Below, piece by piece: positions 25,909 through 34,045 of a stretch of DNA of 64,000 nt. The position numbers were made by a program, and so were the translations under genes. Below the pieces are notes generated by a model that made no database searches, was not told the origin of the DNA, and saw only the letters and a list, made by a program, of their open reading frames with translations. This DNA is from Paenibacillus typhae (GTDB lineage Bacteria; Bacillota; Bacilli; Paenibacillales; Paenibacillaceae): assembly GCF_900099765.1 (NCBI RefSeq), contig NZ_FNDX01000010.1:62001-126000 (forward strand), written 5' to 3'. Position 1 is the stretch's first letter. The number at the start of each line of letters is the position of its first letter.

Positions 25909-26775
25909 TTACGCCTCCCAGCGGCCCAGAATTCCGCATGGCAGGTTCATGCCGGAGGCTGTGATCGGCAGACCGATTTCGCCCGAGGTCAGCTTGCCGC
26001 CGTAACGCTTGCCCATGGTCATAGAGAGCATATTGCGCAGAACAGTCGGCGAAATGCCGGTGGTGTAGGAATTGATCAGCATGAACAGCGGTCTGTCGCT
26101 CATGATCTCCATACAGCTTTCGAGGAACGGGTATAGGCTGGACTCCAGCTTCCACATTTCGCCCCCGGGTCCGCGGCCGTAGGACGGAGGGTCCATGATG
26201 ATCGCATCGTATTTGCTGCCGCGGCGCTGTTCACGCTGAACGAATTTGAATACGTCGTCAGTAATGAAGCGGACCGGACGCTCGCCGAGACCGGACAGCT
26301 GGATATTTTCTTTTGCCCACTGAACCATGCCCTTGGCTGCATCGACATGAACGACCGAAGCGCCTGCACTGGCTGCAGCGACAGTAGCTCCGCCGGTATA
26401 AGCGAACAGATTAAGCACAGAAATCGGACGGTTTGCACCGGCGATCTTGTCCATCATCCAGCTCCAGTTCGCCGCCTGCTCAGGGAAGAGGCCCGTATGC
26501 TTGAAATTAGTCGGACGCAGGTGGAACTTCAGCTTGCCGTAGCTGATCTTCCAGTCATCCGGAATACTCTTTTTCATTTCCCATTGACCGCCGCCGGAGG
26601 AGCTGCGGTGATAATGTCCGTGCACATCACGCCATTTGGCTGTTTCCTGGGCCAGCGGCCAGATAATCTGCGGGTCCGGACGGCGCAGGATAATGTCGCC
26701 CCAGCGCTCCAGCTTTTCGCCGCCTCCGGTATCAATAACTTCGTAGTCTTTCCAATCGCCTGCAATATACATCAT
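25909..26775 (-). CDS. Class I SAM-dependent rRNA methyltransferase (RlmI/RlmK C-like)
   Basis: A 288-residue methyltransferase. VLNLFAYTGGATVAAASAGASVVHVD is the SAM-binding motif I and acidic loop, and AIIMDPPSYGRGPGGE is motif IV with the DPPSY seen in 23S rRNA m5C methyltransferases related to RlmI. An RNA-binding PUA domain is absent, leaving an atypical N-terminus of about 90 residues. ATG at 26775 is chosen since AAGGATGG precedes it by 7 nt; TTG at 26790 would be 15 nt longer. Target nucleotide unknown. Confidence 0.82.
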   Translation of the reverse strand: MMYIAGDWKDYEVIDTGGGEKLERWGDIILRRPDPQIIWPLAQETAKWRDVHGHYHRSSSGGGQWEMKKSIPDDWKISYGKLKFHLRPTNFKHTGLFPEQAANWSWMMDKIAGANRPISVLNLFAYTGGATVAAASAGASVVHVDAAKGMVQWAKENIQLSGLGERPVRFITDDVFKFVQREQRRGSKYDAIIMDPPSYGRGPGGEMWKLESSLYPFLESCMEIMSDRPLFMLINSYTTGISPTVLRNMLSMTMGKRYGGKLTSGEIGLPITASGMNLPCGILGRWEA

Positions 26776-26998
26776 TAATCCATCCTTCAAAAATTCATTT
26801 AGATTTTATTGTACAACATTTAACAGGGCGGCTACAAACAAAAAGGTTACGAAGCAGCGGCTATTCTCAGCTTACCCATCCTGTCTGCTTGCCATAATGC
26901 CCTAATCCAATAATAGTAAGGCTTTATATGCAGTTATTGATTGTGTATGATCAGAGGAACGGGAAGCGGAATATCACCGGAAGAATGGAGGAAATGTC

Positions 26999-27862
26999 GT
27001 GTACAATCTGGCAGAGCTGTATTATCCGATCACCGCCAGACCGGGCGGGACGGGGGAGTTCAGCCCGAGCAAGGCGCTGAGGCCATATATCCGCTGCTAT
27101 TGGGGCACTGTACCAGCACCGGAAGCTGATCCTGCCGGAAGCTTAGCGCTGACGGACAAGTCGGACAGCCGCCGGGCGGCAGGCGAAATAATCATCCCCG
27201 ATACCTGCATGGACATTATCTGGGAGTGGGATACGGCCACAGGTGCTGCCGGGGGCGTATTTTGCGGGATCAATGATACTCCGTTTGAAGTGGACGGAGA
27301 CGGACAGACTGCGGGCAGGCAGCGTTTTGCCATCCGGTTTCATTTCTGGGCTGTGCATCTGTTTGCGGATGAGCATCTCCGGGATGTAAAAAATTTTTAC
27401 GGCGAGGTTGACCGGTATTTCAGGTCGTTCCGCAAAGAGCTTGGGGAACGACTGGCAGCAGCCCGGACACTAACCGAGCGGATCGCCTGGACCGAAGAGT
27501 ACCTGCTGCGCTGCCTGGATAATGCGGGCAGTGTCAACAACGGGCTAATGAACGCGGTACATGCCCTTTTACAGGCAAAAGGAGTGAAGACGGTATCCGG
27601 GCTCTCTGCCGAATCGGTGCTCAGCAGCCGGCAGCTTGAGCGGCTTTTCCGCGATTATATCGGTATTTCACCGAAACAGACAGCCGATCTGGTCAGATTT
27701 CAGAATGTTTGGCGGAATCTGTATTGTCCGACGCCGCAGTTCCGGGATATTCAGGATCTTGTCCATAGCTTCGGTTACAGCGATCAGTCTCATTTTAACA
27801 ACAGCTTTAAGAGGTTTGCCGGCCGGACTCCGCGGGAAGCACTGGTGTATGCGGGAAAATGA
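26999..27862 (+). CDS. AraC-family transcriptional regulator (DUF6597 N-terminal)
   Basis: A 287-residue regulator. The N-terminal ligand/dimerisation half (about 1-160) has IRCYWGTV and IIPDTCMDIIWEWD, typical of DUF6597-type AraC proteins. The C-terminal double helix-turn-helix (about 195-285) reads LSSRQLERLFRDYIGISPKQ and FGYSDQSHFNNSFKRFAGRTPREAL. GTG at 26999 follows GGAGG. The VOC gene 97 bp downstream is the likely neighbour target, an inference from position only. Confidence 0.85.
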   Translation: MYNLAELYYPITARPGGTGEFSPSKALRPYIRCYWGTVPAPEADPAGSLALTDKSDSRRAAGEIIIPDTCMDIIWEWDTATGAAGGVFCGINDTPFEVDGDGQTAGRQRFAIRFHFWAVHLFADEHLRDVKNFYGEVDRYFRSFRKELGERLAAARTLTERIAWTEEYLLRCLDNAGSVNNGLMNAVHALLQAKGVKTVSGLSAESVLSSRQLERLFRDYIGISPKQTADLVRFQNVWRNLYCPTPQFRDIQDLVHSFGYSDQSHFNNSFKRFAGRTPREALVYAGK

Positions 27863-27959
27863 ATGTCGCATTTTTACAATACGGGGCCTGTACGGACGGT
27901 TAGAATGGATACAGTAGCCGGACAAGGCTGACAACCTATATGAAAAGAGGGAGCTAAGC

Positions 27960-28325
27960 ATGATCTCAGCTTTTGAAGGTATTAATCTGTATACGAAGGA
28001 CACCGCTGCTCTCGCAGCTTTCTATTCGGAGATTCTCGGTATTCCCGTTCCCTTCGAGGGATTCGGCAACAGCGACGGGGCGAAGATCGGCTTTGAGGGC
28101 GGACTGCCGGGAATAATAATCTGGGACGAGCATAAGTGGGGCAAGCATACGACAGGCGTTGTCAATCTGGTGTTCTCCTGCAGCAGCCTGGATGAGACCT
28201 ACGCTGAGCTTAAAGCCCGCGGGCTTGATTGCGAACCGCCTGTTACGATGGAATACGGGGGCAGGGAGATGAATTTCCGGGACCCGGACGGCAACGGAAT
28301 TACTTTGCTTGAAGGCGCATATTAA
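27960..28325 (+). CDS. VOC family protein
   Basis: A 121-residue glyoxalase-fold protein: FEGINLYTKDTAALAAFYSEILGIPV at the start and FRDPDGNGITLLEG at the end, the typical paired halves of vicinal-oxygen-chelate enzymes. AGGGAGCT precedes the ATG. Proximity to the AraC regulator suggests an inducible detoxification or modification gene; the substrate is unknown. Confidence 0.8.
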   Translation: MISAFEGINLYTKDTAALAAFYSEILGIPVPFEGFGNSDGAKIGFEGGLPGIIIWDEHKWGKHTTGVVNLVFSCSSLDETYAELKARGLDCEPPVTMEYGGREMNFRDPDGNGITLLEGAY

Positions 28326-28365
28326 GTAAATGATGATTCTCCGAATATAGGATGTAAAAGAGGTA

Positions 28366-28406
28366 ACCGGACAATGGCCAGACTGCAGGGCTGCTGTCCG
28401 GTTTTT
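28366..28406 (+). terminator. Terminator of the VOC gene
   Basis: ACCGGACA (28366-28373) and TGTCCGGT (28395-28402) form an 8-bp stem with a 21-nt loop, followed by TTTT. The promoter of the flavodoxin gene starts 6 bp later. Confidence 0.7.
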
Positions 28407-28411
28407 ATATG

Positions 28412-28441
28412 TTGACAATGAGAATCATTATCAAATAGAAT
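28412..28441 (+). promoter_or_regulatory. Sigma-A promoter with overlapping Fur box, flavodoxin operon
   Basis: TTGACA (28412-28417), an 18-bp spacer and TAGAAT (28436-28441) form a good housekeeping promoter. GACAATGAGAATCATTATC (28414-28432) matches the 19-bp Fur consensus GATAATGATAATCATTATC at 17 positions and covers the -35 and spacer, so ferric Fur would block polymerase. This predicts derepression of the flavodoxin gene and probably the following gene under iron limitation. Confidence 0.8.
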
Positions 28442-28518
28442 AAGGGTAATTAATCCTGGCTTCGGGGCACGTTCACGGGCCGTTATATACTTCATGCATA
28501 ACTAGGGAGGACAGATTC

Positions 28519-28971
28519 ATGGCTAAGGTGCTTGTGGCTAATGCCAGCTTAACCGGTAACACGGAGGAGATTGCAGAACTGATCGCAGAGGGGATACGCC
28601 TGGCAGGCGGAGAGGCCGTTTTGAAATCGGTAACCGACTGTAATGCGGATGAGATAAATAACTATGAGGCTGTATTGCTGGGAGCTTATACCTGGGGGGA
28701 CGGTGAGCTGCCTGACGAGTTCCTTGATTTCTATGAGGAGATGGATGAGCTTGATCTGGCCGGCTTCAAGGCAGCTGCGTTTGGCAGCGGAGATACCGGA
28801 TATTCTATTTACTGCGGTGCCGTTGACCTGATTGAAGAAAAGCTGAAGGAGCGCGGGGCAGAAATCGTGCAGGAGAGCCTGAAGATTGAATACGGCCCGA
28901 ACGCGGCGGAAAAGGATAGCTGCCGGAACTTCGGACGCCAGTTTCTTGAGACCTGCGCGGCGGTTTCTTAA
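28519..28971 (+). CDS. Flavodoxin (short-chain)
   Basis: A 150-residue FMN-binding electron carrier. NASLTGNTEEIA is the phosphate-binding loop, GAYTWGDGELP the 50s/60s loop stacking on the isoalloxazine, and GSGDTGYSIYCGAVD the 90s loop. Length matches B. subtilis YkuN and YkuP, flavodoxins induced by iron starvation, in line with the Fur box found here. It would replace ferredoxin when iron is scarce. GGGAGGAC lies before the ATG. Confidence 0.92.
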   Translation: MAKVLVANASLTGNTEEIAELIAEGIRLAGGEAVLKSVTDCNADEINNYEAVLLGAYTWGDGELPDEFLDFYEEMDELDLAGFKAAAFGSGDTGYSIYCGAVDLIEEKLKERGAEIVQESLKIEYGPNAAEKDSCRNFGRQFLETCAAVS

Positions 28972-28973
28972 CC

Positions 28974-29753
28974 ATGGGCGGCGCGGCAGGAACCATCGGG
29001 ACGGTACAAGCGGATACGCCGGCGGTACGGTACGCCAGGCTGAATGATTTCCGCATGGAGCATATCATGCTGGGCGGTGCTGAATCGCTTGCCGGCGGAG
29101 CTGCTTCGACCGGGCTTCCCCGCTGGAGGCAGCAGGTACAATATGCAATCGGCCACACGCTGAACGATTTCTACAGTCTGCAGCCTGCGGTGCGCCGGGA
29201 GACGCCGATCCAGTTCCTGCTGGAGCGGCGCTGGCCGCTGAGGAGCAGCGCTTTTCCGTCGCTGATGCATTATTGGGATGTAAAAACGGCGGTAGGCGAT
29301 GAGCTGATGCGGCTTGCACCGGTCAATCATACACATGAGATTCCTGTCATGCTCTATGAGCAGTGGCACACGCCCGTTCCTGAGCTTGAGGTCGAGCTGG
29401 CAATGATCTTTCAGCTGGCCTGGAATTCGCAGCGCAGCGGCCGCTGCCTGAACATCCAGAAATTCATGGTGTCAGGCAATGAGGATGTCATTACCGGTTT
29501 CCTGCACATGGCCAATGTGTTCTGTCATAAGGCTTACGGGCAGCCGGCGGATACGGTTGAAATCTACTCGTTGCTGGACAGCCGGAGGCATATTTTTGAC
29601 GGGGCAGGCGTACCGCTTGCGGAATCACTGGATTATGTGCGGCTCCTGTCCGTCTTCCTGGAGCAGGACAGAGCAGCGGACCGGAATATCAGTGTAGAGG
29701 AAGACAGAAATGAGAAGAACGAGGCCGCCCTGGGCGGGTTCGGACTGATGTAA
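28974..29753 (+). CDS. Unknown protein coupled to Fur-regulated flavodoxin
   Basis: A 259-residue soluble protein that I do not recognise. It starts 2 nt after the flavodoxin stop without its own ribosome binding site, which indicates translational coupling, and shares the Fur-controlled promoter. The middle (about 125-200) is rich in aromatic residues and His with two Cys (GRCLN, NVFCHKAYG). No signal peptide, transmembrane helix or iron-sulfur motif is seen. It could be an iron-limitation function using the flavodoxin as electron donor; that is inference from context only. A later start at 29055 is possible. Confidence 0.65.
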   Translation: MGGAAGTIGTVQADTPAVRYARLNDFRMEHIMLGGAESLAGGAASTGLPRWRQQVQYAIGHTLNDFYSLQPAVRRETPIQFLLERRWPLRSSAFPSLMHYWDVKTAVGDELMRLAPVNHTHEIPVMLYEQWHTPVPELEVELAMIFQLAWNSQRSGRCLNIQKFMVSGNEDVITGFLHMANVFCHKAYGQPADTVEIYSLLDSRRHIFDGAGVPLAESLDYVRLLSVFLEQDRAADRNISVEEDRNEKNEAALGGFGLM

Positions 29754-29781
29754 TTCATACAGACAGAGCCTGTTCTGTAAG

Positions 29782-29825
29782 AAAGCCCCCTTCCTCCGGC
29801 AAATCTGCCGGAGAAAGGGGGCTTT
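29782..29825. terminator. Convergent terminator
   Basis: AAAGCCCCCTT pairs with AAGGGGGCTTT, with an inner CTCCGGCA/TGCCGGAG stem around a 4-nt loop. It sits between convergent genes and is symmetric enough to stop transcription from both sides. Confidence 0.85.
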
Positions 29826-29833
29826 GACCTATT

Positions 29834-30691
29834 TTAAATGGAGCCGGTGTACTGGTAATAATCCTGCCTGTTCAGTACGACAAAGCCGCAGCTTTCGTAC
29901 AGCTTCAGCGCATTCGGATTGTCCAGGGCCACTTCGAGGTTCACCCCGTTATAATTGCGGCTCTCCCGTTCTATCGTCTGCTGCAGCGCACTCCGTCCGA
30001 TCCCGAGGCCGCGCAGCTTCTGGTCAACGGTGAAGCCGTATATCCAGGTCTCGTTGTTCTCTGTCCAGAGCCGCATTTTACCGGCCGGGCGGCCGTTCAG
30101 CTCGATGATGATATGCTCCTGAAGCGCTTCATGCCGCTGCTCCTCGAACATTTCCGCGGCTTCTTCCTCGGTCACATCAAATCCCGCGCTGTCCAGCTGA
30201 ATGAGAACTGAGGATTCGTCCTCACGGGCCGGGCGCAGCGTAACCGTTCCGGCAGCAGAGCTGGTTTCCCCAGGCCCCTGCAGGGCTGCCGCCGAATCCC
30301 ACTTCATCTGGTATTCGGCATGATTGAACTCCAGAGGCAGAGTCTTCAGGAAGCCCGCGGCAGATGCCGAGGCCGCCGGGGCATTTAGCAGCAAGGTAGA
30401 AATATTGCGCTTACGGATTTTATCCTGAGCAAGCTGCCATAGAGAGGTGAAGACGCCCCTGCGCCGGAAACCCGGCCGGACCATACCGCACACCTCCATT
30501 TCGCCGCCGAAGCCGTACAGGCCGATGAAGCCGACCAGCTGCCCCTCCTCATAGGTTACGAGGTATTCTGTTCCTCCCGTGTCCGAAGTATGGCGGAGCA
30601 TATCCCAGTTCAGCTTCAGGGAGATTCCCTCATATTGCTCACAGCGCTGCTGGAGCTCTTCAATATCCTTTAATATATCCGCAGAATTCAA
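29834..30691 (-). CDS. Tandem GNAT N-acetyltransferase
   Basis: A 285-residue protein with two GNAT-like domains. The N-terminal half has VRPGFRRRGVFTSLW as its acetyl-CoA loop, and the C-terminal half has VDQKLRGLGIGRSALQQ with NPNALKLYESCGF. The second half carries the more canonical R/Q-x-x-G-x-G/A motif and is likely the active one. Acceptor substrate unknown. It is followed on the same strand (upstream) by another acetyltransferase-like gene at 30761. Confidence 0.83.
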   Translation of the reverse strand: MNSADILKDIEELQQRCEQYEGISLKLNWDMLRHTSDTGGTEYLVTYEEGQLVGFIGLYGFGGEMEVCGMVRPGFRRRGVFTSLWQLAQDKIRKRNISTLLLNAPAASASAAGFLKTLPLEFNHAEYQMKWDSAAALQGPGETSSAAGTVTLRPAREDESSVLIQLDSAGFDVTEEEAAEMFEEQRHEALQEHIIIELNGRPAGKMRLWTENNETWIYGFTVDQKLRGLGIGRSALQQTIERESRNYNGVNLEVALDNPNALKLYESCGFVVLNRQDYYQYTGSI

Positions 30692-30760
30692 ATCCGTTTC
30701 CTCCTCAAGTTGAGCTAATACGCTTAACGCTCTGCGTGCTCCCCAAGGAAACGGGCCGCT

Positions 30761-31063
30761 TTATGATGCGCTTCCGTCTCCGCTGAGCACGTCCGAATAT
30801 TCCTTGTGCCGTTCGAACTGCTTGGCGGCATAAGGGCATTCCGGAATAATTTTTACACCCGCTTCACGGGCTTTTTCCACTACTTCCCGTACCAGCTTCT
30901 CGGCGGTACCCTGCCCGCGCAGCTCTTCCGAGACAAAGGTATGATCAACAATCCAGTTACCTGTAGCCTCTTCCAGCCTGTATGTAATCTCGGCAAGATC
31001 CTTTCCTTCACCGGCAATATACAAACGGCCTTCACCTTGTTCAATTTGTCCCATATTCTTCAC
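30761..31063 (-). CDS. Small GNAT-like acetyltransferase (YjdJ type)
   Basis: A 100-residue protein of the short Gcn5-related group (PF14542 type): ITYRLEEATGNWIVDHTFVSEELRGQGTAEKLVREVVEKAREAGVKIIPECPYAAKQFERH. RGQGTAEKLV is the acetyl-CoA loop, and the CPYAAKQF ending is diagnostic of this small family. Function is not established. It probably heads a two-gene operon with the tandem GNAT gene, 69 bp away. Confidence 0.83.
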   Translation of the reverse strand: MKNMGQIEQGEGRLYIAGEGKDLAEITYRLEEATGNWIVDHTFVSEELRGQGTAEKLVREVVEKAREAGVKIIPECPYAAKQFERHKEYSDVLSGDGSAS

Positions 31064-31133
31064 TCCTGCCCTGTAATATGGCTTTATTTTACTATTTCAA
31101 ATGACAAAAAGCGAGGTCTGGCAGTAAAAGGAT

Positions 31134-31159
31134 GTTTACCCGGCGGCCAAACGGGGTTA
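31134..31159 (+). promoter_or_regulatory. Sigma-B-like promoter upstream of ctc
   Basis: GTTTAC, a 14-bp spacer and GGGTTA resemble the B. subtilis sigma-B consensus GTTTAA-N12-14-GGGTAT. ctc is the classical sigma-B-controlled gene in B. subtilis. Whether this organism has sigma-B is unknown; a related sporulation sigma (F or G) also reads GTTTA-like -35 elements. Confidence 0.5.
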
Positions 31160-31296
31160 ATAAGAAACTAATCGGGCCTGTAGCTCTGTAGGCCTTGTTT
31201 CTATCCGCAAGCTTAATCAACAGAAGCACTATTCGACGCAGCTAGGCCGGCAGTATGGACATTCATGCTTTCCGGCGGCCCACTAAACTTGGTGTA

Positions 31297-31338
31297 AGCT
31301 TTCGAAGCGAGTTTCGTCCGAAGAGACTCATGGAAGCT
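31297..31338 (+). promoter_or_regulatory. Possible leader hairpin before ctc
   Basis: AGCTT and AAGCT enclose a 7-bp stem GAGTTTC/GAGACTC (one G-U pair) with a 7-nt loop, ending about 20 nt before the AGGAGG. It could influence translation initiation. No known ribosomal-protein leader class was recognised. Confidence 0.3.
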
Positions 31339-31369
31339 GAAGCTAACCAAACTACTAGGAGGAAATATC

Positions 31370-31990
31370 ATGAATACTACAATTCGTCTGACTGAAAGAT
31401 CCGGCTCGGCTTCCGCAACGCGGAACAAAGGCTTTGTACCGGTTGTCGTCTACGGTGCAGGTTCAGATACACAATCCTTTTCGGCAGATGCCAAGGCCAT
31501 TACTGAAATTGTCGGCAAAAACCCCCGGGCGATCCTCAAGGTCGAGCTTCCGGATTCCGGCACCAAAAATGCTGTAATTGCAGAAATTCAGCGCCAGCCG
31601 CTCTCCCGTAAGCTGCTGCATGTGGATCTGCATCAGATTGATATGAAATCGGAGCTGGATACCAAGGTAGCCTTCCAGTTCACAGGCGATCCTGCCGGTG
31701 TAAAAGCTGGCGGCATCCAGCAGGTCGAGCTGTACGAGCTGGACATCAGAACATTGCCGGATAAGCTGACGCCTACCTTTGAAGTGGACATCAGCAATCT
31801 TGAAATCGGTGATCAGCTGCTGGTATCTGACCTGCCGAAGCATGAGGGCTGGGAAATACTGACACCGGAAGACACGCTGGTTGTGCGGATCTCGCCGCCG
31901 ATTGTGCATGAAGATCCGGCAGATAGCGAAGCTGTGGAGGAACCGGCAGCTGTGGAGACTGCTGCAGACGAGGGTACAACAGAGGAGTAA
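31370..31990 (+). CDS. ctc: 50S ribosomal protein L25 / general stress protein Ctc
   Basis: A 206-residue protein with the N-terminal L25 beta-barrel (GFVPVVVYGAG, LHVDLHQI) that binds 5S rRNA and the C-terminal TL5/Ctc domain (about 95-185), ending in an acidic Ala/Glu-rich tail. The length matches B. subtilis Ctc (204 residues). AGGAGGAAATATC precedes the ATG. A sigma-B-like promoter lies about 210 bp upstream. Unlike in B. subtilis, no pth gene follows. Confidence 0.92.
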   Translation: MNTTIRLTERSGSASATRNKGFVPVVVYGAGSDTQSFSADAKAITEIVGKNPRAILKVELPDSGTKNAVIAEIQRQPLSRKLLHVDLHQIDMKSELDTKVAFQFTGDPAGVKAGGIQQVELYELDIRTLPDKLTPTFEVDISNLEIGDQLLVSDLPKHEGWEILTPEDTLVVRISPPIVHEDPADSEAVEEPAAVETAADEGTTEE

Positions 31991-32037
31991 TCCCCGAGGC
32001 TAAACGGCGAGTGACTATAGACTGGAATTGTATTGTA

Positions 32038-32076
32038 GGAGCAGACAGTCTCTTTTGGGAGCTGTCTGCTCCTTTT
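32038..32076 (+). terminator. Terminator of ctc
   Basis: GGAGCAGACAG (32038-32048) pairs perfectly with CTGTCTGCTCC (32062-32072), followed by TTTT. Confidence 0.85.
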
Positions 32077-32173
32077 AGCTTGCTATGAGTGTAATATAAA
32101 GCTAAGGTTACTGTGGGAAAATGTGAAGCAGTAGTTTTCGTTCCAGTTTGCCGGGTTAAAAAGGAGGCACGTA

Positions 32174-32527
32174 ATGGAGCTGTACAGATTTGATCAAGCT
32201 TGCGGTAAAAAAATTTCACAATTTAATTCGGATTTTATCATGTCTCGAATTATTCAGCTCAATGGGACTGCCCATATCGGGTGCATGTACCTGGAGGCTG
32301 ACGGTGTTGTTGGATATCATCAGGCGGTAACCCCTCAAATTCTCCTTATCATTACTGGTGAGGGCAAGGTAAGAGGTGAGAATAACGAATACATAAAGGT
32401 TCAGGCAGGAGATGCTGTATTCTGGCAGAAGGGGGAGTGGCACGAAACCATTACATCCCATGGCTTGACTGCAATGGTAATCGAAAGTGAAGAATTATCG
32501 CCGTCCTTATTTATGACTACTAAGTAA
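32174..32527 (+). CDS. Cupin-domain protein
   Basis: A 117-residue single-domain cupin. The first motif is degenerate around GYHQAVTPQILLIITGEGKV, and the second, AGDAVFWQKGEWHETIT, keeps Gly and His. It may bind metal weakly or act as a small-molecule binding fold. AAGGAGG precedes the ATG by about 7 nt. It lies 103 bp before the SMP-30-like gene; joint function is possible but not shown. Confidence 0.75.
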   Translation: MELYRFDQACGKKISQFNSDFIMSRIIQLNGTAHIGCMYLEADGVVGYHQAVTPQILLIITGEGKVRGENNEYIKVQAGDAVFWQKGEWHETITSHGLTAMVIESEELSPSLFMTTK

Positions 32528-32630
32528 ATAGAAGCAGGCTGGCGTAAATTGGATTCCCTTGGTGAACACAAGTAAAATAAACGGGAATGTCCAATCAACT
32601 TCAATATGCGCGTACGGGAGGATAAATCAG

Positions 32631-33518
32631 ATGACTGATAAAGCAGAACTGGTTCTAGATGCACGGGCAGTGCTGGGCGAAGGTCCGCACTGGAATGATG
32701 CAGACGGCAAGCTGTACTGGGTTGATATAGAAGGCAGGCAGCTGCGCAGCTATGACCCGGCGACAGGCAAGGAGCAGGCGGTTACGTTCGGGCAGAGAAT
32801 CGGTGCAGCCGTCCCGGACGCTGCAGGCGGCTGGATTCTTGCGCTTCAGCAAGGGATCTACCGGTATGACGGCAGCAATCCGGACCAGCTTGAGCAGCTG
32901 GCCGAGGTGGAGCCGGAGCTGCCGGGCAACCGGCTGAATGATGCCAAATGCGACAGTACCGGCAGACTGTGGTTCGGCTCAATGAGCATGGGCTCAGAAC
33001 AATCGGCTGGGAGTCTGTATGTGATGGAGCGGGACGGGAAGGTGCGGCAGGTGCTGAGTGGAGTCGGCATCTCCAACGGTCTGGCTTGGGATGACCGGCT
33101 CGGCCGCATGTACTATATTGATTCTGTAACCAGAGCGGTGGATGTCCTGGATTATGATCCGGAGTCCGGAAAAGCAGACAACCGCCGGGCGATTATTCAT
33201 CTGCCGGAGGGCAACGACGTTCCGGACGGGATGACGATTGACCGTGAAGGCATGCTCTGGGTCGCCCAGTGGGGCGGCAGCTGCGTGTCGCGCTGGAATC
33301 CCCATACCGGAGAGCAGATCGGCAGGGTTGAAGTGCCCGCGCTGAATGTAACCTCCTGCACCTTCGGCGGTGAAGCGCTTGATGAGCTGTACATCACAAC
33401 CGCACGCAACGGGATGAGCGAAGAAGAGCTGGAGCGCTGGCCGCTGACAGGCGGTCTGTTCCGGTTCAAGCCGGGCGTGCAGGGGATTGCGGCTAATATT
33501 TTCCGCAGCCTAAGCTGA
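32631..33518 (+). CDS. SMP-30/gluconolactonase/LRE family protein
   Basis: A 295-residue six-bladed beta-propeller hydrolase. Metal-ligand positions are visible: LGEGPHWN (Glu), RLNDAKCDSTGRLWFG (Asn), GVGISNGLAWD (Asn) and VPDGMTID (Asp). Members hydrolyse sugar lactones such as gluconolactone with calcium or zinc. ATG at 32631 with GGGAGG upstream is preferred over an in-frame start at 32559. A 185-bp repeat starts 72 bp after its stop. Confidence 0.85.
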   Translation: MTDKAELVLDARAVLGEGPHWNDADGKLYWVDIEGRQLRSYDPATGKEQAVTFGQRIGAAVPDAAGGWILALQQGIYRYDGSNPDQLEQLAEVEPELPGNRLNDAKCDSTGRLWFGSMSMGSEQSAGSLYVMERDGKVRQVLSGVGISNGLAWDDRLGRMYYIDSVTRAVDVLDYDPESGKADNRRAIIHLPEGNDVPDGMTIDREGMLWVAQWGGSCVSRWNPHTGEQIGRVEVPALNVTSCTFGGEALDELYITTARNGMSEEELERWPLTGGLFRFKPGVQGIAANIFRSLS

Positions 33519-33589
33519 TACTCCGTTTAAGCGGGGGAATCGGAACACATGTATATGGGAGGCAAACTTCATAGCACAAAACCCGCGAC

Positions 33590-33774
33590 CTAACGGACAC
33601 CAACGTCCTTATTTTGCGGTAAACCTGCTAATTCTGTTTCTAACGGACCCAGATGACTTTATTCGCGTCTGTTGAGGCCGGATACGGGCATTTATCTAAT
33701 AATAAAGGCGCTGGAGTCCGTTAGGCTTGAGAATTGCCAGTTTTAGTTACATTAAGGGCTGCTGTGTCCGTTAG
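33590..33774. repeat. 185-bp palindromic repeat, copy B
   Basis: Direct units at 33590-33613 and 33640-33663 and inverted units at 33702-33724 and 33752-33774. The start offsets 0, 50, 112 and 162 are identical to copy A, and the unit core is CTAACGGACNC plus six variable bases plus CNTTAT (unit 4 ends TTAA). The central 38-bp spacer shares TTGAG..CC and GGGCA with copy A, but the other spacers have diverged strongly. Confidence 0.85.
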
Positions 33775-33956
33775 AGTACCCATAATGACAATTTCAGTTT
33801 TGGGCAGGGGGAGAAAGGGACTGCGGCACCGGACAGATGGCACTTTACCACTCACTCAATCTGCGCCAAGCTGCTCCTCCAAAACTGCCGTTCCATAACT
33901 ACTCCTCCAAAACTTTTCATTTCAGAGCTGCCTTTCCTTCAGAGCAGCTCCAATCA

Positions 33957-34000
33957 GAAAAGGCCGGAACCCCCTGAACAGGAGATTCCGGCCTTTTTTT
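33957..34000. terminator. Bidirectional terminator before the MFS gene
   Basis: AAAAGGCCGGAA pairs with TTCCGGCCTTTT, with flanking A- and T-runs on either side, so it functions for the minus-strand MFS gene ending at 34046 and for read-through from the plus strand. Confidence 0.85.
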
Positions 34001-34045
34001 CTATAAATTGATCTGCAGCCTGCATTGCTAAACTAGCTGGCAACA

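Larger units (their letters stand above)
31064..31369 (+). other. 306-bp region carrying the L25/Ctc promoter and leader
   Basis: Divergent upstream region between the small acetyltransferase and the L25 gene. It holds a sigma-B-like promoter (31134-31159), a small GGCCT/AGGCC hairpin (31175-31194) and a larger hairpin (31297-31338) near the ribosome binding site AGGAGG (31359 onward). No coding sequence was found. Confidence 0.6.
33519..34045. other. 527-bp non-coding region with repeat copy B
   Basis: No credible gene. It contains the 185-bp repeat copy B (33590-33774) and a strong hairpin terminator (33957-34000). Between them, a short direct repeat CTCCTCCAAAACT occurs twice (near 33874 and 33902); its meaning is unclear. 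Confidence 0.6.
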
